DNA from: Janthinobacterium silvisoli
Lineage (GTDB): Bacteria > Pseudomonadota > Gammaproteobacteria > Burkholderiales > Burkholderiaceae_D
Direction: 5' to 3'
DNA: 64,000 bases
Assembly: GCF_014200725.1 (NCBI RefSeq)
Contig: NZ_JACHCL010000001.1
Location: forward strand, 1,612,001 to 1,676,000
This document shows, in pieces, positions 18,381-27,481 of this stretch. A program made the translations under genes and the position numbers. Position 1 is the stretch's first letter. Each line of letters begins with the position of its first letter. Below the pieces are notes generated by a model. The model saw only the letters and a program-made list of their open reading frames with translations, had not been told where the DNA came from and did no database searches.

Positions 18381-20837
18381 ATGCACCATCCGCAACCTCG
18401 ATTGACACCCCTCGCGCGCGCCATCGGCGGCACCCTCCTGATACTCTCGCTGGCACATATTCCTGCAACAGCTGCCGAAGCGGCCACCACGTCCGCCACC
18501 GTACAAGCGACTTATAAGGTTGCCGCCGGCGAACTGTCGGCCGCCATCGCCAGCTTCGCTATCGACGCCAGGGTCAGCGTGGGCGCCGCCGCCGAACTGC
18601 TGCAAGGCTTGCGCACGCCTGGCTTGAACGGCAGCTACACGGTGCCGCAGGCGCTGGCCCAGCTATTGGCCGGCACAGGACTGGAAGCCGTGCCCAGCGG
18701 TGAACGCAGTTATGTGCTGCGCAAGGCTGGCGCCAACTCGAACGCTGCGCCGATCGCCGCCACGCTCGGCGAAGTGGCCGTCAGTTCCAGCGCCCTGCGC
18801 GACGGCACCACGGAAGGCAAACGCAGCTACGCCGGCCTGACCAGCGCCACGCGCCTGAACCTGTCACTGCGCGAAACGCCGCAAGCAGTCAGCATCATCA
18901 CGCGCCAGCAAATCGAAGACCAGGGCCTGGCCACCCTGCAAGACGTGCTGCTGCAAGCGCCCGGCGTGACAGTCGACCATTCCTCCAGCACGCGCGAATA
19001 CGACCAGGTGTTTTCGCGCGGCTTCGAAGTGACGTCGTATATGTTCGACGGCATTCCGACCAGCAAGAATCTGGAAGCGCGCACCTATGACATGGCGATT
19101 TACGATAGGGTAGAGATTATCCGCGGCGCCACTGGCCTGATCAGCGGCACGGGCAGCCCGTCGGCGGCGATCAACCTGGTGCGCAAGCGCCCTGGCCGCA
19201 CGTTCGCCGCCACGGCTGGCGCGCAGCTGGGATCATGGGACCGCTACCGCATCGATGGCGACCTCTCGACACCGCTCAATAGCGACGGTTCGGTACGCGC
19301 ACGCGTGGTCGCTGCGCACGAAGACCAGCGCTCCTTCGTCGAACGCTACAAACAAAAGAAGGATGTGCTGTACGCGATCGTCGAAGCGGACCTGACGCCA
19401 TCGACCGTGGTCAGCGCGGGTGTCCACTACCAGCAGGAAAAGCTGAAAGGCGCAGGCCGCGAATTCCCCGTCTTCTATAGCGACGGCTCGCAAACCCATT
19501 TCCCACGGTCGATGAACGGCACGGCCGCGTGGAGCACCTACGACCGCGAACAAAGCATGCTGTTCGCCACCCTCGACCATTATTTCGATAATGACTGGAT
19601 CGCCAAGCTGGCCATCAGCCGCAGCAGCAACCAGTACGATGCGCTGCAGGGTTTTGCCGGCAACGGCTATGCGGAACGGATCAGCGGGGGCGGCCTGAAA
19701 CTGTGGCTGGCCAACTGGCACAGCAAGCCGCAGCAGACTTCGCTGGACGCCTACGTGAGCGGCCCGTTCGAGGCCTTCGGCCGCAAGCATGAACTGGTAG
19801 TTGGCGTGAGCACCTCGGAACTCGAGACGAATGGCCCGATTTACCCTGGCTGGCGCCTGGATGGATACGACTACACGATACCGGATATCCATCACTGGAA
19901 TGGCGCCATGCCGGTGCCCGACTACAGCGGCACGCGCCTGGGCACGTCGTACGACAAGGAAGTCGAAAGCGGCCTGTATTCCACCCTGCGCCTGCGCCCG
20001 ACAGAGGCGCTATCAGTCATTTTGGGGGCGCGCCTGTCGTACTGGAAGCGCGATATCCGCAGCGACTATTTCAACGATGTGCCGCTGTACGACGACATGC
20101 GCGAAAACGGCAAGATCACGCCGTACGCGGGCATCGTCTATGACCTCGGCAAACACTGGTCGGCCTATGCCAGCTACACCAGCATCTTCACGCCGCAAAG
20201 CCAGCGCGATGTGAACAGCCGCTTCCTGCCGCCGCTGGAAGGCAAGAATTATGAAGTAGGCGCCAAGGGCGAATTCTTCAACGGCAAACTCAATACCAGC
20301 GCTGCCATCTTCCAGCTGCAGCAGGACAATCTGGCCGAAGCCGATCCTGGCAATATCTGGATCATCGGCACGGGCGGCGGCTCCTACGCCTACCACACGG
20401 TGAAGGGCGCCACTACGCGCGGCTTCGAAGCGGAAGTATCGGGACAGCTGCGCCCCGGCTGGCAGCTGACGGCCAGCTATGCGTATAGCCGCATCCGCAA
20501 TGCGGAAGGCCAGCGTATCCAGACCAGCCAGCCGCAAAACATGGCCAAACTGTGGACCACCTGGCGCCTGTCGCAAAGTGTGCCAGGACTGACCCTGGGC
20601 GCCGGCTTGAACTGGCAGAGCGATATCTACATGGATGACCGGGGCCCGAACGGCGAACGCTTCACGCAACAGGCTTACGCGGTGGCGGGCTTGATGGCGC
20701 AATACCAGCTTAGCCCACAACTGGTAGCCACCTTGAACCTCAATAACGTCTTCGACAAACGCTATTATTCAACCGGCATGGGTGGCTATTACGGCGATCC
20801 GCGCAACGCCATGCTGTCGCTGCGCTACAAATTTTAA
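18381..20837 (+). CDS. TonB-dependent siderophore receptor with signalling domain (system 2)
   Basis: An 818-residue outer-membrane receptor. A signal peptide (LARAIGGTLLILSLAHIPAT) ends at about residue 32. The STN domain is at ~45-120 (AAGELSAAIASFAIDARVSV), the plug at ~150-290 (RETPQAVSIITRQQIEDQ; VEIIRGATGLISGTGSPSAA), and the barrel ends in MLSLRYKF with the C-terminal Phe typical of outer-membrane proteins. It resembles FpvA/FoxA-type ferric siderophore receptors and the receptor at 11040. The frame is open upstream into fecR, but the ATG at 18381 precedes a proper signal peptide. Six bases separate its stop from that of the convergent GGDEF-EAL gene. Ligand unknown. Confidence 0.93.
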   Translation: MHHPQPRLTPLARAIGGTLLILSLAHIPATAAEAATTSATVQATYKVAAGELSAAIASFAIDARVSVGAAAELLQGLRTPGLNGSYTVPQALAQLLAGTGLEAVPSGERSYVLRKAGANSNAAPIAATLGEVAVSSSALRDGTTEGKRSYAGLTSATRLNLSLRETPQAVSIITRQQIEDQGLATLQDVLLQAPGVTVDHSSSTREYDQVFSRGFEVTSYMFDGIPTSKNLEARTYDMAIYDRVEIIRGATGLISGTGSPSAAINLVRKRPGRTFAATAGAQLGSWDRYRIDGDLSTPLNSDGSVRARVVAAHEDQRSFVERYKQKKDVLYAIVEADLTPSTVVSAGVHYQQEKLKGAGREFPVFYSDGSQTHFPRSMNGTAAWSTYDREQSMLFATLDHYFDNDWIAKLAISRSSNQYDALQGFAGNGYAERISGGGLKLWLANWHSKPQQTSLDAYVSGPFEAFGRKHELVVGVSTSELETNGPIYPGWRLDGYDYTIPDIHHWNGAMPVPDYSGTRLGTSYDKEVESGLYSTLRLRPTEALSVILGARLSYWKRDIRSDYFNDVPLYDDMRENGKITPYAGIVYDLGKHWSAYASYTSIFTPQSQRDVNSRFLPPLEGKNYEVGAKGEFFNGKLNTSAAIFQLQQDNLAEADPGNIWIIGTGGGSYAYHTVKGATTRGFEAEVSGQLRPGWQLTASYAYSRIRNAEGQRIQTSQPQNMAKLWTTWRLSQSVPGLTLGAGLNWQSDIYMDDRGPNGERFTQQAYAVAGLMAQYQLSPQLVATLNLNNVFDKRYYSTGMGGYYGDPRNAMLSLRYKF

Positions 20838-20843
20838 GCAGTG

Positions 20844-22673
20844 TCACGCCGGGGCGCCGCTCTTGAGCAGCGCCTCGACGCCGTCCGGCGCCATGGCGCG
20901 GCCAAGGAAATAACCGAAGGCTTCGTCACAGCCCATGGCGGCCAGCAGTTCGAACTGTTCGCTATTTTCCACGCCGCTGGCGATGGTGCGCAGTTTCAAA
21001 GTTTGCGCCATCGCCACGATGGCGCGCACCATCGCCCCCGCCTCTTCATGGCCCGGCCCTGGCGGCCGGCCCAGGTCGTCGATAAAGCATTTTTCGATCC
21101 TGACGGCGTCGGCGGGAAAGCGCTTCAGGTAATTGAGCGAGGTGTCGCCGGTACCGAAATCACTGATCGAAATGCGCATGCCCAGCTGGCGGAACTGGTG
21201 CAGTATCAGCTCGCAATTCTGGTTGCGGTCGATCAGGATGGCGGCCGCGATCTCCAGCTCGATGCAATGACCGGGCACGCCGGCCGCGTCCAGCGCAGCA
21301 GCGAAGTGGCGCGCGATATCACGCTGGTAAAACTGGCGTGCCGACAGGCTCACGGATACGGTCAGCGGCTGGCCCTGAACGATCCAGCTGCGCGCCTGCT
21401 CCACGGCAGTCGCCAGCACCCAGGAGCCAACGGGCAGGATCAGCGCGCTCTCCTCCAGCACGGGCAGGAAATCGAGCGGCATCATCAAGCCCAGTTCCGG
21501 ATGCTTCCAGCGCAGTAGCGCCTTGACGCCCGTGATCGTACGCGTGTTGAGGTTCATCCTGGGCTGGTAGTACAGCACAAACTCGTTGCGTTCGAGCGCA
21601 TGGCGCAGCGCCGTCTCGATAATGGTGCGCGAATACGACTGCGTCTGCATGCACGAAGAATAACGCAGGCAGGTGCCGGGAGCGCGCCGCTTGGCCGCGT
21701 ACATGGCCAGGTCCGCCTTTTCAATGAGCGCGTTGACGTCGTCGTCGTCGTCCGGATACAGGGCCACGCCCACGCTGGCGGCCACCGTCAGGCTGTATTC
21801 ACCGATGACGAACGGCGCGGCGATGGCATTGACGATTTTTTCGGCTACCCGTTCGGCGTCCTGCGCCGCATGCAGCTCGGTCAGCAGGATGATGAATTCA
21901 TCGCCGCCCTGGCGCGCCACCGTATCGACCTTGCGCACGCATTGCTGCACGCGCAGCGCAAACTCCATCAGCACATGGTCGCCCACGTCGTGGCCCAGGC
22001 TGTCATTGATGGCCTTGAAGCGGTCGATATCGACAAACAGCACAGCAAGCAAGCCCTGGTGGCGGCGCGCATAGGCGATGCCGTGCTCAAAGCGGATCTG
22101 GAAATGCAGACGGTTCGGCAACCCCGTCAAGCCGTCATGGTGGGCGATGAATTCCAGCTGCGCCTCGGCGCGGCGGCGCGCCGACACGTCGTGCAGCAAC
22201 AGTACCGCGCCGCCCTGGACCAACGGCGCGCAGCTGTATTGCACATCGATGCGCTTGCCGTCGAGATGGCGCAGCAGCACGGCGCCACGCGCCACTTCCA
22301 GCACTTCCTGCTGGATCACGCAATCGCGTACCTGGCGCGCCGCATCGACGGCGATGCCGTCGTGAAACAGCGGCAGCAGCTGCGCCACGGGCGCACCCAG
22401 ACCATCGCCCTGCGCCAGGCCGCTGAGCGCGGCGGCGCGCGCATTGAGATAATGCACCACGCCGTCCTGGTCGGTACCAATCACGGCGGCCGGCAGCGCA
22501 TGCAGCAAGGACAGCGCGTTCGCATATTCCTGCGTCTGGGCAGCGCGCAGCACTTCGCCAGCCGCATGGCGCGCGCGCCACCGACGCAGCGCATGCCATT
22601 GCCAGGCCAGCAGCATACTGAAGGTCAGGGCCAGAACCAGGCACAGGCACAGCGCCAGCAGCAGCGCCGTCAT
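20844..22673 (-). CDS. PAS-GGDEF-EAL protein with degenerate EAL domain
   Basis: A 609-residue cyclic-di-GMP protein: N-terminal membrane helix (1-24), PAS domain (~50-165), GGDEF (~172-335), EAL (~350-600). The cyclase half looks intact: DIDRFKAIND, GGDEF at 256-260 and an RxxD inhibitory site (RKVD, 247-250) at the correct spacing. The EAL half has lost key residues: the EAL Glu is Lys384 (VKALLRW), the VNLS Asn is Ser442, the ITES segment is IAAA (475-478), the first Asp of DDFG is Ser504, the LKID Lys is Arg525 and the AEGVE Glu is Ser566. I therefore predict a diguanylate cyclase with a non-catalytic EAL sensor. It stands alone between the TonB receptor and xylB. Confidence 0.92.
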   Translation of the reverse strand: MTALLLALCLCLVLALTFSMLLAWQWHALRRWRARHAAGEVLRAAQTQEYANALSLLHALPAAVIGTDQDGVVHYLNARAAALSGLAQGDGLGAPVAQLLPLFHDGIAVDAARQVRDCVIQQEVLEVARGAVLLRHLDGKRIDVQYSCAPLVQGGAVLLLHDVSARRRAEAQLEFIAHHDGLTGLPNRLHFQIRFEHGIAYARRHQGLLAVLFVDIDRFKAINDSLGHDVGDHVLMEFALRVQQCVRKVDTVARQGGDEFIILLTELHAAQDAERVAEKIVNAIAAPFVIGEYSLTVAASVGVALYPDDDDDVNALIEKADLAMYAAKRRAPGTCLRYSSCMQTQSYSRTIIETALRHALERNEFVLYYQPRMNLNTRTITGVKALLRWKHPELGLMMPLDFLPVLEESALILPVGSWVLATAVEQARSWIVQGQPLTVSVSLSARQFYQRDIARHFAAALDAAGVPGHCIELEIAAAILIDRNQNCELILHQFRQLGMRISISDFGTGDTSLNYLKRFPADAVRIEKCFIDDLGRPPGPGHEEAGAMVRAIVAMAQTLKLRTIASGVENSEQFELLAAMGCDEAFGYFLGRAMAPDGVEALLKSGAPA

Positions 22674-22822
22674 GCGTCACCTTGCAGGCAGAAAGAGGGG
22701 AACATGGTTTTCCTTTGCTACACGCACCTTCGCCAGGCGCAGAGACATGCGGAAAGGAAATGATAAAAGAATTGTGCGGGCCTACCGGACAGAATAGGCC
22801 TCGCTTGACTGGTGTCAATCCA

Positions 22823-24295
22823 TTAAGAGCCGTGTGCGGCCATTGCCATCTCTGCACGCAACAAAGGGTACAGCCGGCGGTAGCGGGCCAGCCGTTCTTG
22901 CAACACGCCCGGTGCTTGCGGCACCACCGTTTCCTGTATTGCCGGACGCGTGCATACCTGCGCCGGCGGCAAGCCCGTCACGGCCATCTGCGCCAGGCGG
23001 GCCGCCCCCATGGTGCCGCCCGCCACGCCATGATCGTGGCGCAGTACTTCCAGCCCGGCGGCATTCGCGCACAGCTGCGCCCAGTAGCGGCTGCGCGAAC
23101 CGCCACCTACGAACGATGCCTGCGTCAGCTGCGTGCCGGCGCTGCGCAAGGCTTCATTGCCATCGGCCATGGCAAACGCCACGCCTTCCATCACGCTATA
23201 GGCCAGGTCGGCGCGGCCATGCTCGGTCGACAGGCCGAAGAACACACCGCGCGCATTCGCATCGTTGTGCGGCGTGCGCTCGCCACTCAAATACGGCAAG
23301 AAGATCGGCGCCGTGCGCGCTTCGACGTTTTCGGCCAGGGTGGCCAGTTCGCCGATATCGGTCGACTGGGTCAGTTTCGCCACCCAACTGAGGCTAGACG
23401 CGGCGCTGAGGATCACGCTCATCTGATGCCAGCGCTCGGGCAGGCAATGGCAAAACGCATGCACGCCCTGGCCCGGGTTCGGCGCAAAGCCATCGCTGCC
23501 GGCAAACAGCACGCCCGAGGTGCCCAGCGACAGCAGGCCGGCGCCCGGCTCCACCACGCCCAGACCCACGGCCGCCGCCGCGTTGTCGCCCGCGCCGCCG
23601 GCCAGCAGCACCATGTGCGCGATGCCCCATTCCTGGCATAGCGATGGGCGTATCTGCGCAGCGGCATGGCTGCCTTCGACCAGGCGCGGCATGTGCTCGC
23701 AGCCCAGGCTTGTCGCTGCCAGCATGCGTTCGGACCAGTCGCGTTTGGCCACGTCCAGCCACAGGGTGCCGGAAGCGTCGGACATGTCGGACACATAATC
23801 GCCCGTCAGACGCAGTGCCACGTAATCCTTGGGCAGCAAGACTTTACGGATGGCGCGGAACAGTTCCGGTTCATGTTTTTTCAGCCACAGCAGCTTGGGC
23901 GCCGTGAAGCCGGGCATGGCCTGGTTGCCCGTGATGGTACGCGACTCGGGCACCAGCGCTTCGAGCTCCACGCATTCGGCGTGTGCGCGCGTGTCATTCC
24001 ACAGGATGGCCGGACGCAGCACCCGGTCCTGGTCATCGAGCACGGTGGCGCCATGCATCTGGCCCGACAGCGCGATGCCGCGCAAGCCGGCAAACGCCAC
24101 CGGCTGGGCGCTGCGGATGGCGGCGATCACGTCCAGCGTGGCTTGCCACCAGTGTTCGGGGTCTTGCTCCGACCAGCCCGGATGGGGGCTGGACACGCGC
24201 AGGCTCACGCCGCTGCTGGCCAGGATGGTTTGTCCGTCATCCGTCAGGATGGCCTTGACTTCGGAAGTGCCGATATCGATACCGAGATAAGTCAC
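22823..24295 (-). CDS. xylB: Xylulokinase
   Basis: A 490-residue FGGY-family sugar kinase phosphorylating D-xylulose to xylulose 5-phosphate with ATP. YLGIDIGTSEVKAIL at the N-terminus is the phosphate-1 loop; SGQMHGATVLD and ILWNDTRAH are xylulokinase sugar-site motifs; GGAGDNAAAAVGLG contains the catalytic Asp; FVGGGSRSRYWAQ is the adenosine motif. The start is a GTG at 24295; the frame stays open further upstream but that part has no family similarity. No xylose isomerase or transporter is nearby, so it may serve arabitol or xylitol use or salvage. A 6-bp hairpin at 22779-22800 might be its terminator. Confidence 0.93.
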   Translation of the reverse strand: MTYLGIDIGTSEVKAILTDDGQTILASSGVSLRVSSPHPGWSEQDPEHWWQATLDVIAAIRSAQPVAFAGLRGIALSGQMHGATVLDDQDRVLRPAILWNDTRAHAECVELEALVPESRTITGNQAMPGFTAPKLLWLKKHEPELFRAIRKVLLPKDYVALRLTGDYVSDMSDASGTLWLDVAKRDWSERMLAATSLGCEHMPRLVEGSHAAAQIRPSLCQEWGIAHMVLLAGGAGDNAAAAVGLGVVEPGAGLLSLGTSGVLFAGSDGFAPNPGQGVHAFCHCLPERWHQMSVILSAASSLSWVAKLTQSTDIGELATLAENVEARTAPIFLPYLSGERTPHNDANARGVFFGLSTEHGRADLAYSVMEGVAFAMADGNEALRSAGTQLTQASFVGGGSRSRYWAQLCANAAGLEVLRHDHGVAGGTMGAARLAQMAVTGLPPAQVCTRPAIQETVVPQAPGVLQERLARYRRLYPLLRAEMAMAAHGS

Positions 24296-24446
24296 GATGA
24301 TTCCACAAAAAGTATAGGGGCAAGCGCCCTGTGCATGAGACGAGTCTGTCTGCCAAATGGTAATCGCGGCGGCAGGAAAAAAAGCGGCATTTCCAGATAC
24401 TTTTTTCCATTTTGACGATACGCGTACGCCAGCCGATACGACACCG

Positions 24447-24977
24447 TCAGCCGTGCTGGCGAAAATCGCGGCGGTAGATATTGGTATCCTTAGCATCCGG
24501 CGGCAGGCGCGAAAACCGTTCATAGCGCAGCCCCAGCTTGTTGAGCAAGTTGATCGAAGCCTGGTTGTGCGGCGCAGTGATGCCGTACACGCTAGCGATA
24601 CCCAGCGCATGTTCGGCATGGTCCATCACGGCGGCGGCCGCCTCATAGGCATAACCCTGGCCCCAGTAAGGCGGCCGCAGTGCGTAGCCGATGTCGGGAC
24701 CAGGCAGGCTGGTCCGGCGCACCAGGCCAGCCATGCCGATGGTGGCGCCATCACTGCGGCGTTCTATCATGTAGAGGGAATAACCGTGCTCGCGGAACTG
24801 GGCCATCGCCCCCGATTCCAGCGCCGCGCGTGCCGCCTCCACGGTATGCAGATTGCGGTAACCGATGTTGGCCACCCACGACGGGTCGTTGACCAGCTCC
24901 AGGTAAAACGCCGCATCATCAACGGTGACGCTGCGCAGGCGCAAACGGGGCGTTTCCCGGACGATAACAAAGCTCAT
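24447..24977 (-). CDS. GNAT acetyltransferase, RimJ/RimL-like
   Basis: A 176-residue GNAT of the Acetyltransf_3 type. It begins RETPRLRLRSVTVDDAAFYLEL, typical of RimJ/RimL relatives, and carries GYALRPPYWGQGYAYEAAAA (acetyl-CoA loop, Q/R-G-x-G/A) and HNQASINLLNKLGL. The substrate could be a protein N-terminus, an antibiotic or a small amine. The ATG at 24977 overlaps the stop of the upstream GNAT gene (ATGA), so the two are translated together. A longer frame upstream overlaps the neighbour and lacks a ribosome site. A ~150-base gap separates it from xylB. Confidence 0.87.
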   Translation of the reverse strand: MSFVIVRETPRLRLRSVTVDDAAFYLELVNDPSWVANIGYRNLHTVEAARAALESGAMAQFREHGYSLYMIERRSDGATIGMAGLVRRTSLPGPDIGYALRPPYWGQGYAYEAAAAVMDHAEHALGIASVYGITAPHNQASINLLNKLGLRYERFSRLPPDAKDTNIYRRDFRQHG

Positions 24978-25543
24978 GCCGGCCACTGCATCGGGTCGCT
25001 CAACAAGCGGTACATCACATACGCGTCGACATAGCCGAGGTTGGCGTGGCGGTACGCCAGCGGCAAGGTGCCGATAACGGAAAAGCCCAGCTTTTTCCAC
25101 AAGGTGACGGCGCCCAGGTTGGTGCTGACGACGAAGTTGAACTGCATCGCCAGGTAGCCCGCGCGGCGCGCCTCTTCCATGCAGTGCAGGCCCAGCATGC
25201 GCCCCACGCCCACGCCCTGCGCCGCCGGGTCGACCATGAAGGAAGCGTTGGCCACATGGTCGCCATGCCCCACCTGGTTAGGTATCAGCTTGTACATGCC
25301 CAGCAGGCGCTCATCGCCCATGGTGGCCACAAAACTGTGCACGCCAGGGCCAAACCAGTAGGCGTGGCATTGCTCGCGCGTGGTGTCGGCAGTAAAGGTA
25401 TAAGTTTCACCGCTGGCGATCAAACCACGGAAAATCTGCCACATGTCCTCGAAGTCCGATTCCACGGCAGGACGAATATCAATTTCTTTCAAGGCAGCTC
25501 CAGCAAAGTTCAACAAGTGACGACGATTGTCGGGGATTTGCAC
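24974..25543 (-). CDS. GNAT acetyltransferase, COG1247-like
   Basis: A 189-residue GNAT. IRPAVESDFEDMWQIFRGLI opens the fold, MVDPAAQGVGVGRMLGLHCM is the acetyl-CoA loop (Q-x-x-G-x-G), and NLGAVTLWKKLGFSVIGTLP is motif B. It resembles phosphinothricin-type acetyltransferase relatives, which act on small amines; the true substrate is unknown. About 20 N-terminal residues precede the fold, and a later start is possible. It is upstream of and overlaps the second GNAT. A 40-base gap from the stop of the amidohydrolase gene, on the same strand, suggests one transcript. Confidence 0.87.
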   Translation of the reverse strand: MQIPDNRRHLLNFAGAALKEIDIRPAVESDFEDMWQIFRGLIASGETYTFTADTTREQCHAYWFGPGVHSFVATMGDERLLGMYKLIPNQVGHGDHVANASFMVDPAAQGVGVGRMLGLHCMEEARRAGYLAMQFNFVVSTNLGAVTLWKKLGFSVIGTLPLAYRHANLGYVDAYVMYRLLSDPMQWPA

Positions 25544-25582
25544 AGGGGCGTCCAGTGCCGCACGGACGCCCGCCGGGCAAGA

Positions 25583-26857
25583 TCAGCGCCCCAGACGGAA
25601 GTTCACGCTATCGGGCCGCCCCGGTAAGGACAAACGGGCATGGGCGCGCGGCGCCTCGCTGACCACCTTGCCGCGCCGCAACACCAGCCGCCGCGCCGCC
25701 CGCAGGCGCAGCGCTTCCACCGTGGAACCGCAATCGAGGATTACCAGGTCCGCGTGGCAGCCAGGCGCGATGCCGTAACCATCCAGGCCCAGAATACGGG
25801 CCGGCGTCTGCGTCACGGCCAGGAAGCAGTCGTGCATGGCTTGCTGGCCCGTCATTTGCGCCACGTGCAAGCCCATATGCGCCACTTCCAGCATGTCGCC
25901 CGACCCCAGGCTGTACCACGGGTCCATCACGCAGTCGTGTCCAAACGCGACAGGGATGCCAGCGGCCAGCATTTCAGGCACGCGCGTCATGCCGCGCCGT
26001 TTCGGATAACTGTCGTGGCGGCCCTGCAGAGTGATGTTGATGAGCGGGTTGGCAATCGCCGCCACGCCCGCCTCGCGGATCAGCGGCAGCAGCTTGCTGA
26101 CATAATAATTATCCATCGAATGCATCGACGTCAGGTGCGAACCCGTCACCCTGCCCTGCATGCCCAGCCGCTGGCTGTGGTAAGCCAGGGTTTCGATATG
26201 GCGCGACAGCGGATCGTCCGATTCATCGCAATGCATGTCGACCATCAAGCCCCGTTCGCAGGCGAATTCACACAGCAGGCGCACCGATTCGGCGCCGTCG
26301 GCCATGGTGCGCTCGAAATGGGGGATGCCACCGACTACATCGACACCCATGGCAATCGCCCGCTTCAGATTGTCGAAGGCGCCGGGACTGCGCAGGATGC
26401 CGTCCTGCGGGAAGGCCACCAGCTGCAGGTCGAGGTAGGGCGCTACCTGGCGTTTCACATCGAGCAGCGCTTCGACGGCCAGCAGGCGCGGATCGCAGAT
26501 GTCCACGTGCGAGCGGATCGCCAGCAGCCCCCGCGCCACGGCCCAGTCGCAATACTGCAAGGCCCGCGCCACCAGCGCATCCTGCGTCAACTGCGGCTTC
26601 AATTCGCCCCACAACGCGATGCCTTCCAACAAGGTGCCGGAGGCATTCACCCTTGGCAAGCCATAACTGAGCGTGGCGTCCATATGGAAATGGGCGTCGA
26701 CGAATGGCGGCGTGACGAGGTCGCCGGCCGCATCGATTTCCTGCGCCCCAGCGACAGGCAGGGCGGGACCGACGGCGGCGACGCGGCTACCCTCGATGGC
26801 GATGTCGATATGCTGGCGCCCATCGGGCAGGCTGGCGTTGCGGATGACCAAATCCAT
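25583..26857 (-). CDS. Cytosine deaminase-type amidohydrolase
   Basis: A 424-residue metal-dependent hydrolase of the CodA branch of the amidohydrolase superfamily. Metal and catalytic motifs are in order: VDAHFHMDATLSYG (the HxH pair), IRSHVDICD, VDMHCDESDD (metal His and proton-shuttle Glu of HCDE), GRVTGSHLTSMHSM, and FGHDCVMDPWYSLGSG (metal Asp). This set is that of cytosine deaminases, giving uracil plus ammonia. Relatives act on creatinine, isoguanine or other cyclic amidines, so I leave out the symbol. The two GNAT genes follow on the same strand. Confidence 0.88.
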   Translation of the reverse strand: MDLVIRNASLPDGRQHIDIAIEGSRVAAVGPALPVAGAQEIDAAGDLVTPPFVDAHFHMDATLSYGLPRVNASGTLLEGIALWGELKPQLTQDALVARALQYCDWAVARGLLAIRSHVDICDPRLLAVEALLDVKRQVAPYLDLQLVAFPQDGILRSPGAFDNLKRAIAMGVDVVGGIPHFERTMADGAESVRLLCEFACERGLMVDMHCDESDDPLSRHIETLAYHSQRLGMQGRVTGSHLTSMHSMDNYYVSKLLPLIREAGVAAIANPLINITLQGRHDSYPKRRGMTRVPEMLAAGIPVAFGHDCVMDPWYSLGSGDMLEVAHMGLHVAQMTGQQAMHDCFLAVTQTPARILGLDGYGIAPGCHADLVILDCGSTVEALRLRAARRLVLRRGKVVSEAPRAHARLSLPGRPDSVNFRLGR

Positions 26858-26890
26858 AGTGACTCCTGATAGCTGGCGATGCGCTGGGGC

Positions 26891-27142
26891 TTACTTTTTC
26901 TTCCAGTAGGCGAATTCGGTTTCGTAGCAGACCGTCTCGATTTCAGCGATCTTGTCCTGCATGGCCGACTGGGCGTCGAGGATGGCCTGGTTGTAGACGG
27001 ACGGGCCGATTTCGCGTACGCAGAAATCGAGCAGCAATCTGGCCTTTAATTCGCCCACGTCTTCATCGAAATTTTCGGCGCAATAGCGCTGGATCGAGAT
27101 CAGCAAACGTTGTTCCACTTCCTGCTGCAATTTAATCGCCAT
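26891..27142 (-). CDS. DUF2164 family protein
   Basis: An 83-residue acidic helical protein (KLQQEVEQRLLISIQRYCAE; LLLDFCVREIGPSVYNQAI; ETEFAYWKKK) matching the DUF2164 family in length and sequence. No function is known. It has no signal peptide or membrane segment, so it is cytoplasmic. A plausible ribosome site (rc of TTAATCGCC region) is weak. It lies 34 bases upstream of the amidohydrolase start on the same strand and may be co-transcribed with it; upstream is the AT-rich region before the phasin gene. Confidence 0.8.
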   Translation of the reverse strand: MAIKLQQEVEQRLLISIQRYCAENFDEDVGELKARLLLDFCVREIGPSVYNQAILDAQSAMQDKIAEIETVCYETEFAYWKKK

Positions 27143-27481
27143 TTTTTATATTCTTCACAAGATAATCGTCGATGCTGCATCGCATCAAACTACAGGCTAT
27201 CATAACCATAGCCACAGATTTCGTACTGTCGTATTGCGCAAACGCAAATTTCCTCCACCTTGTAACAAGCTCATGAATTGTTCAGCGCAGGGGACAACAG
27301 CACGATTAGAAATAACTTTCAACCAACTCGAATCACCGCTAGAATATTCATATTGCGTTGCATCATAAACAGCGTCTAATAAATCGAAGTACGCCAGACA
27401 CTTTACAAAACGCGGCCGGCTCTGGTTTTCGGGATGTGCAGAGCGTTTTGCCAGCATTTTAATCCGTACAAAGGAGTAAAT
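27143..27481. other. 339-base AT-rich divergent region between DUF2164 and phasin
   Basis: Clearly lower in G+C than its surroundings. It should carry both divergent promoters, and AAAGGAG (27470-27476) is the phasin ribosome site. An 85-codon minus-strand frame (27200-27457) is open across most of it, but it has no ribosome site, no recognisable similarity and would bury the phasin promoter. I could not find a convincing -35/-10 pair or a regulator dyad. Confidence 0.5.

Noticed and set aside
22779-22800. Terminator after xylB
   Set aside because: Only a 6-bp stem with a 10-base loop and a weak T stretch on the minus strand; mentioned with xylB but not called.
27200-27457. 85-codon minus-strand frame upstream of phasin
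   Set aside because: No ribosome site or similarity, and it would occupy the phasin promoter; AT-rich sequence normally has fewer long frames, so a small real gene cannot be fully excluded.
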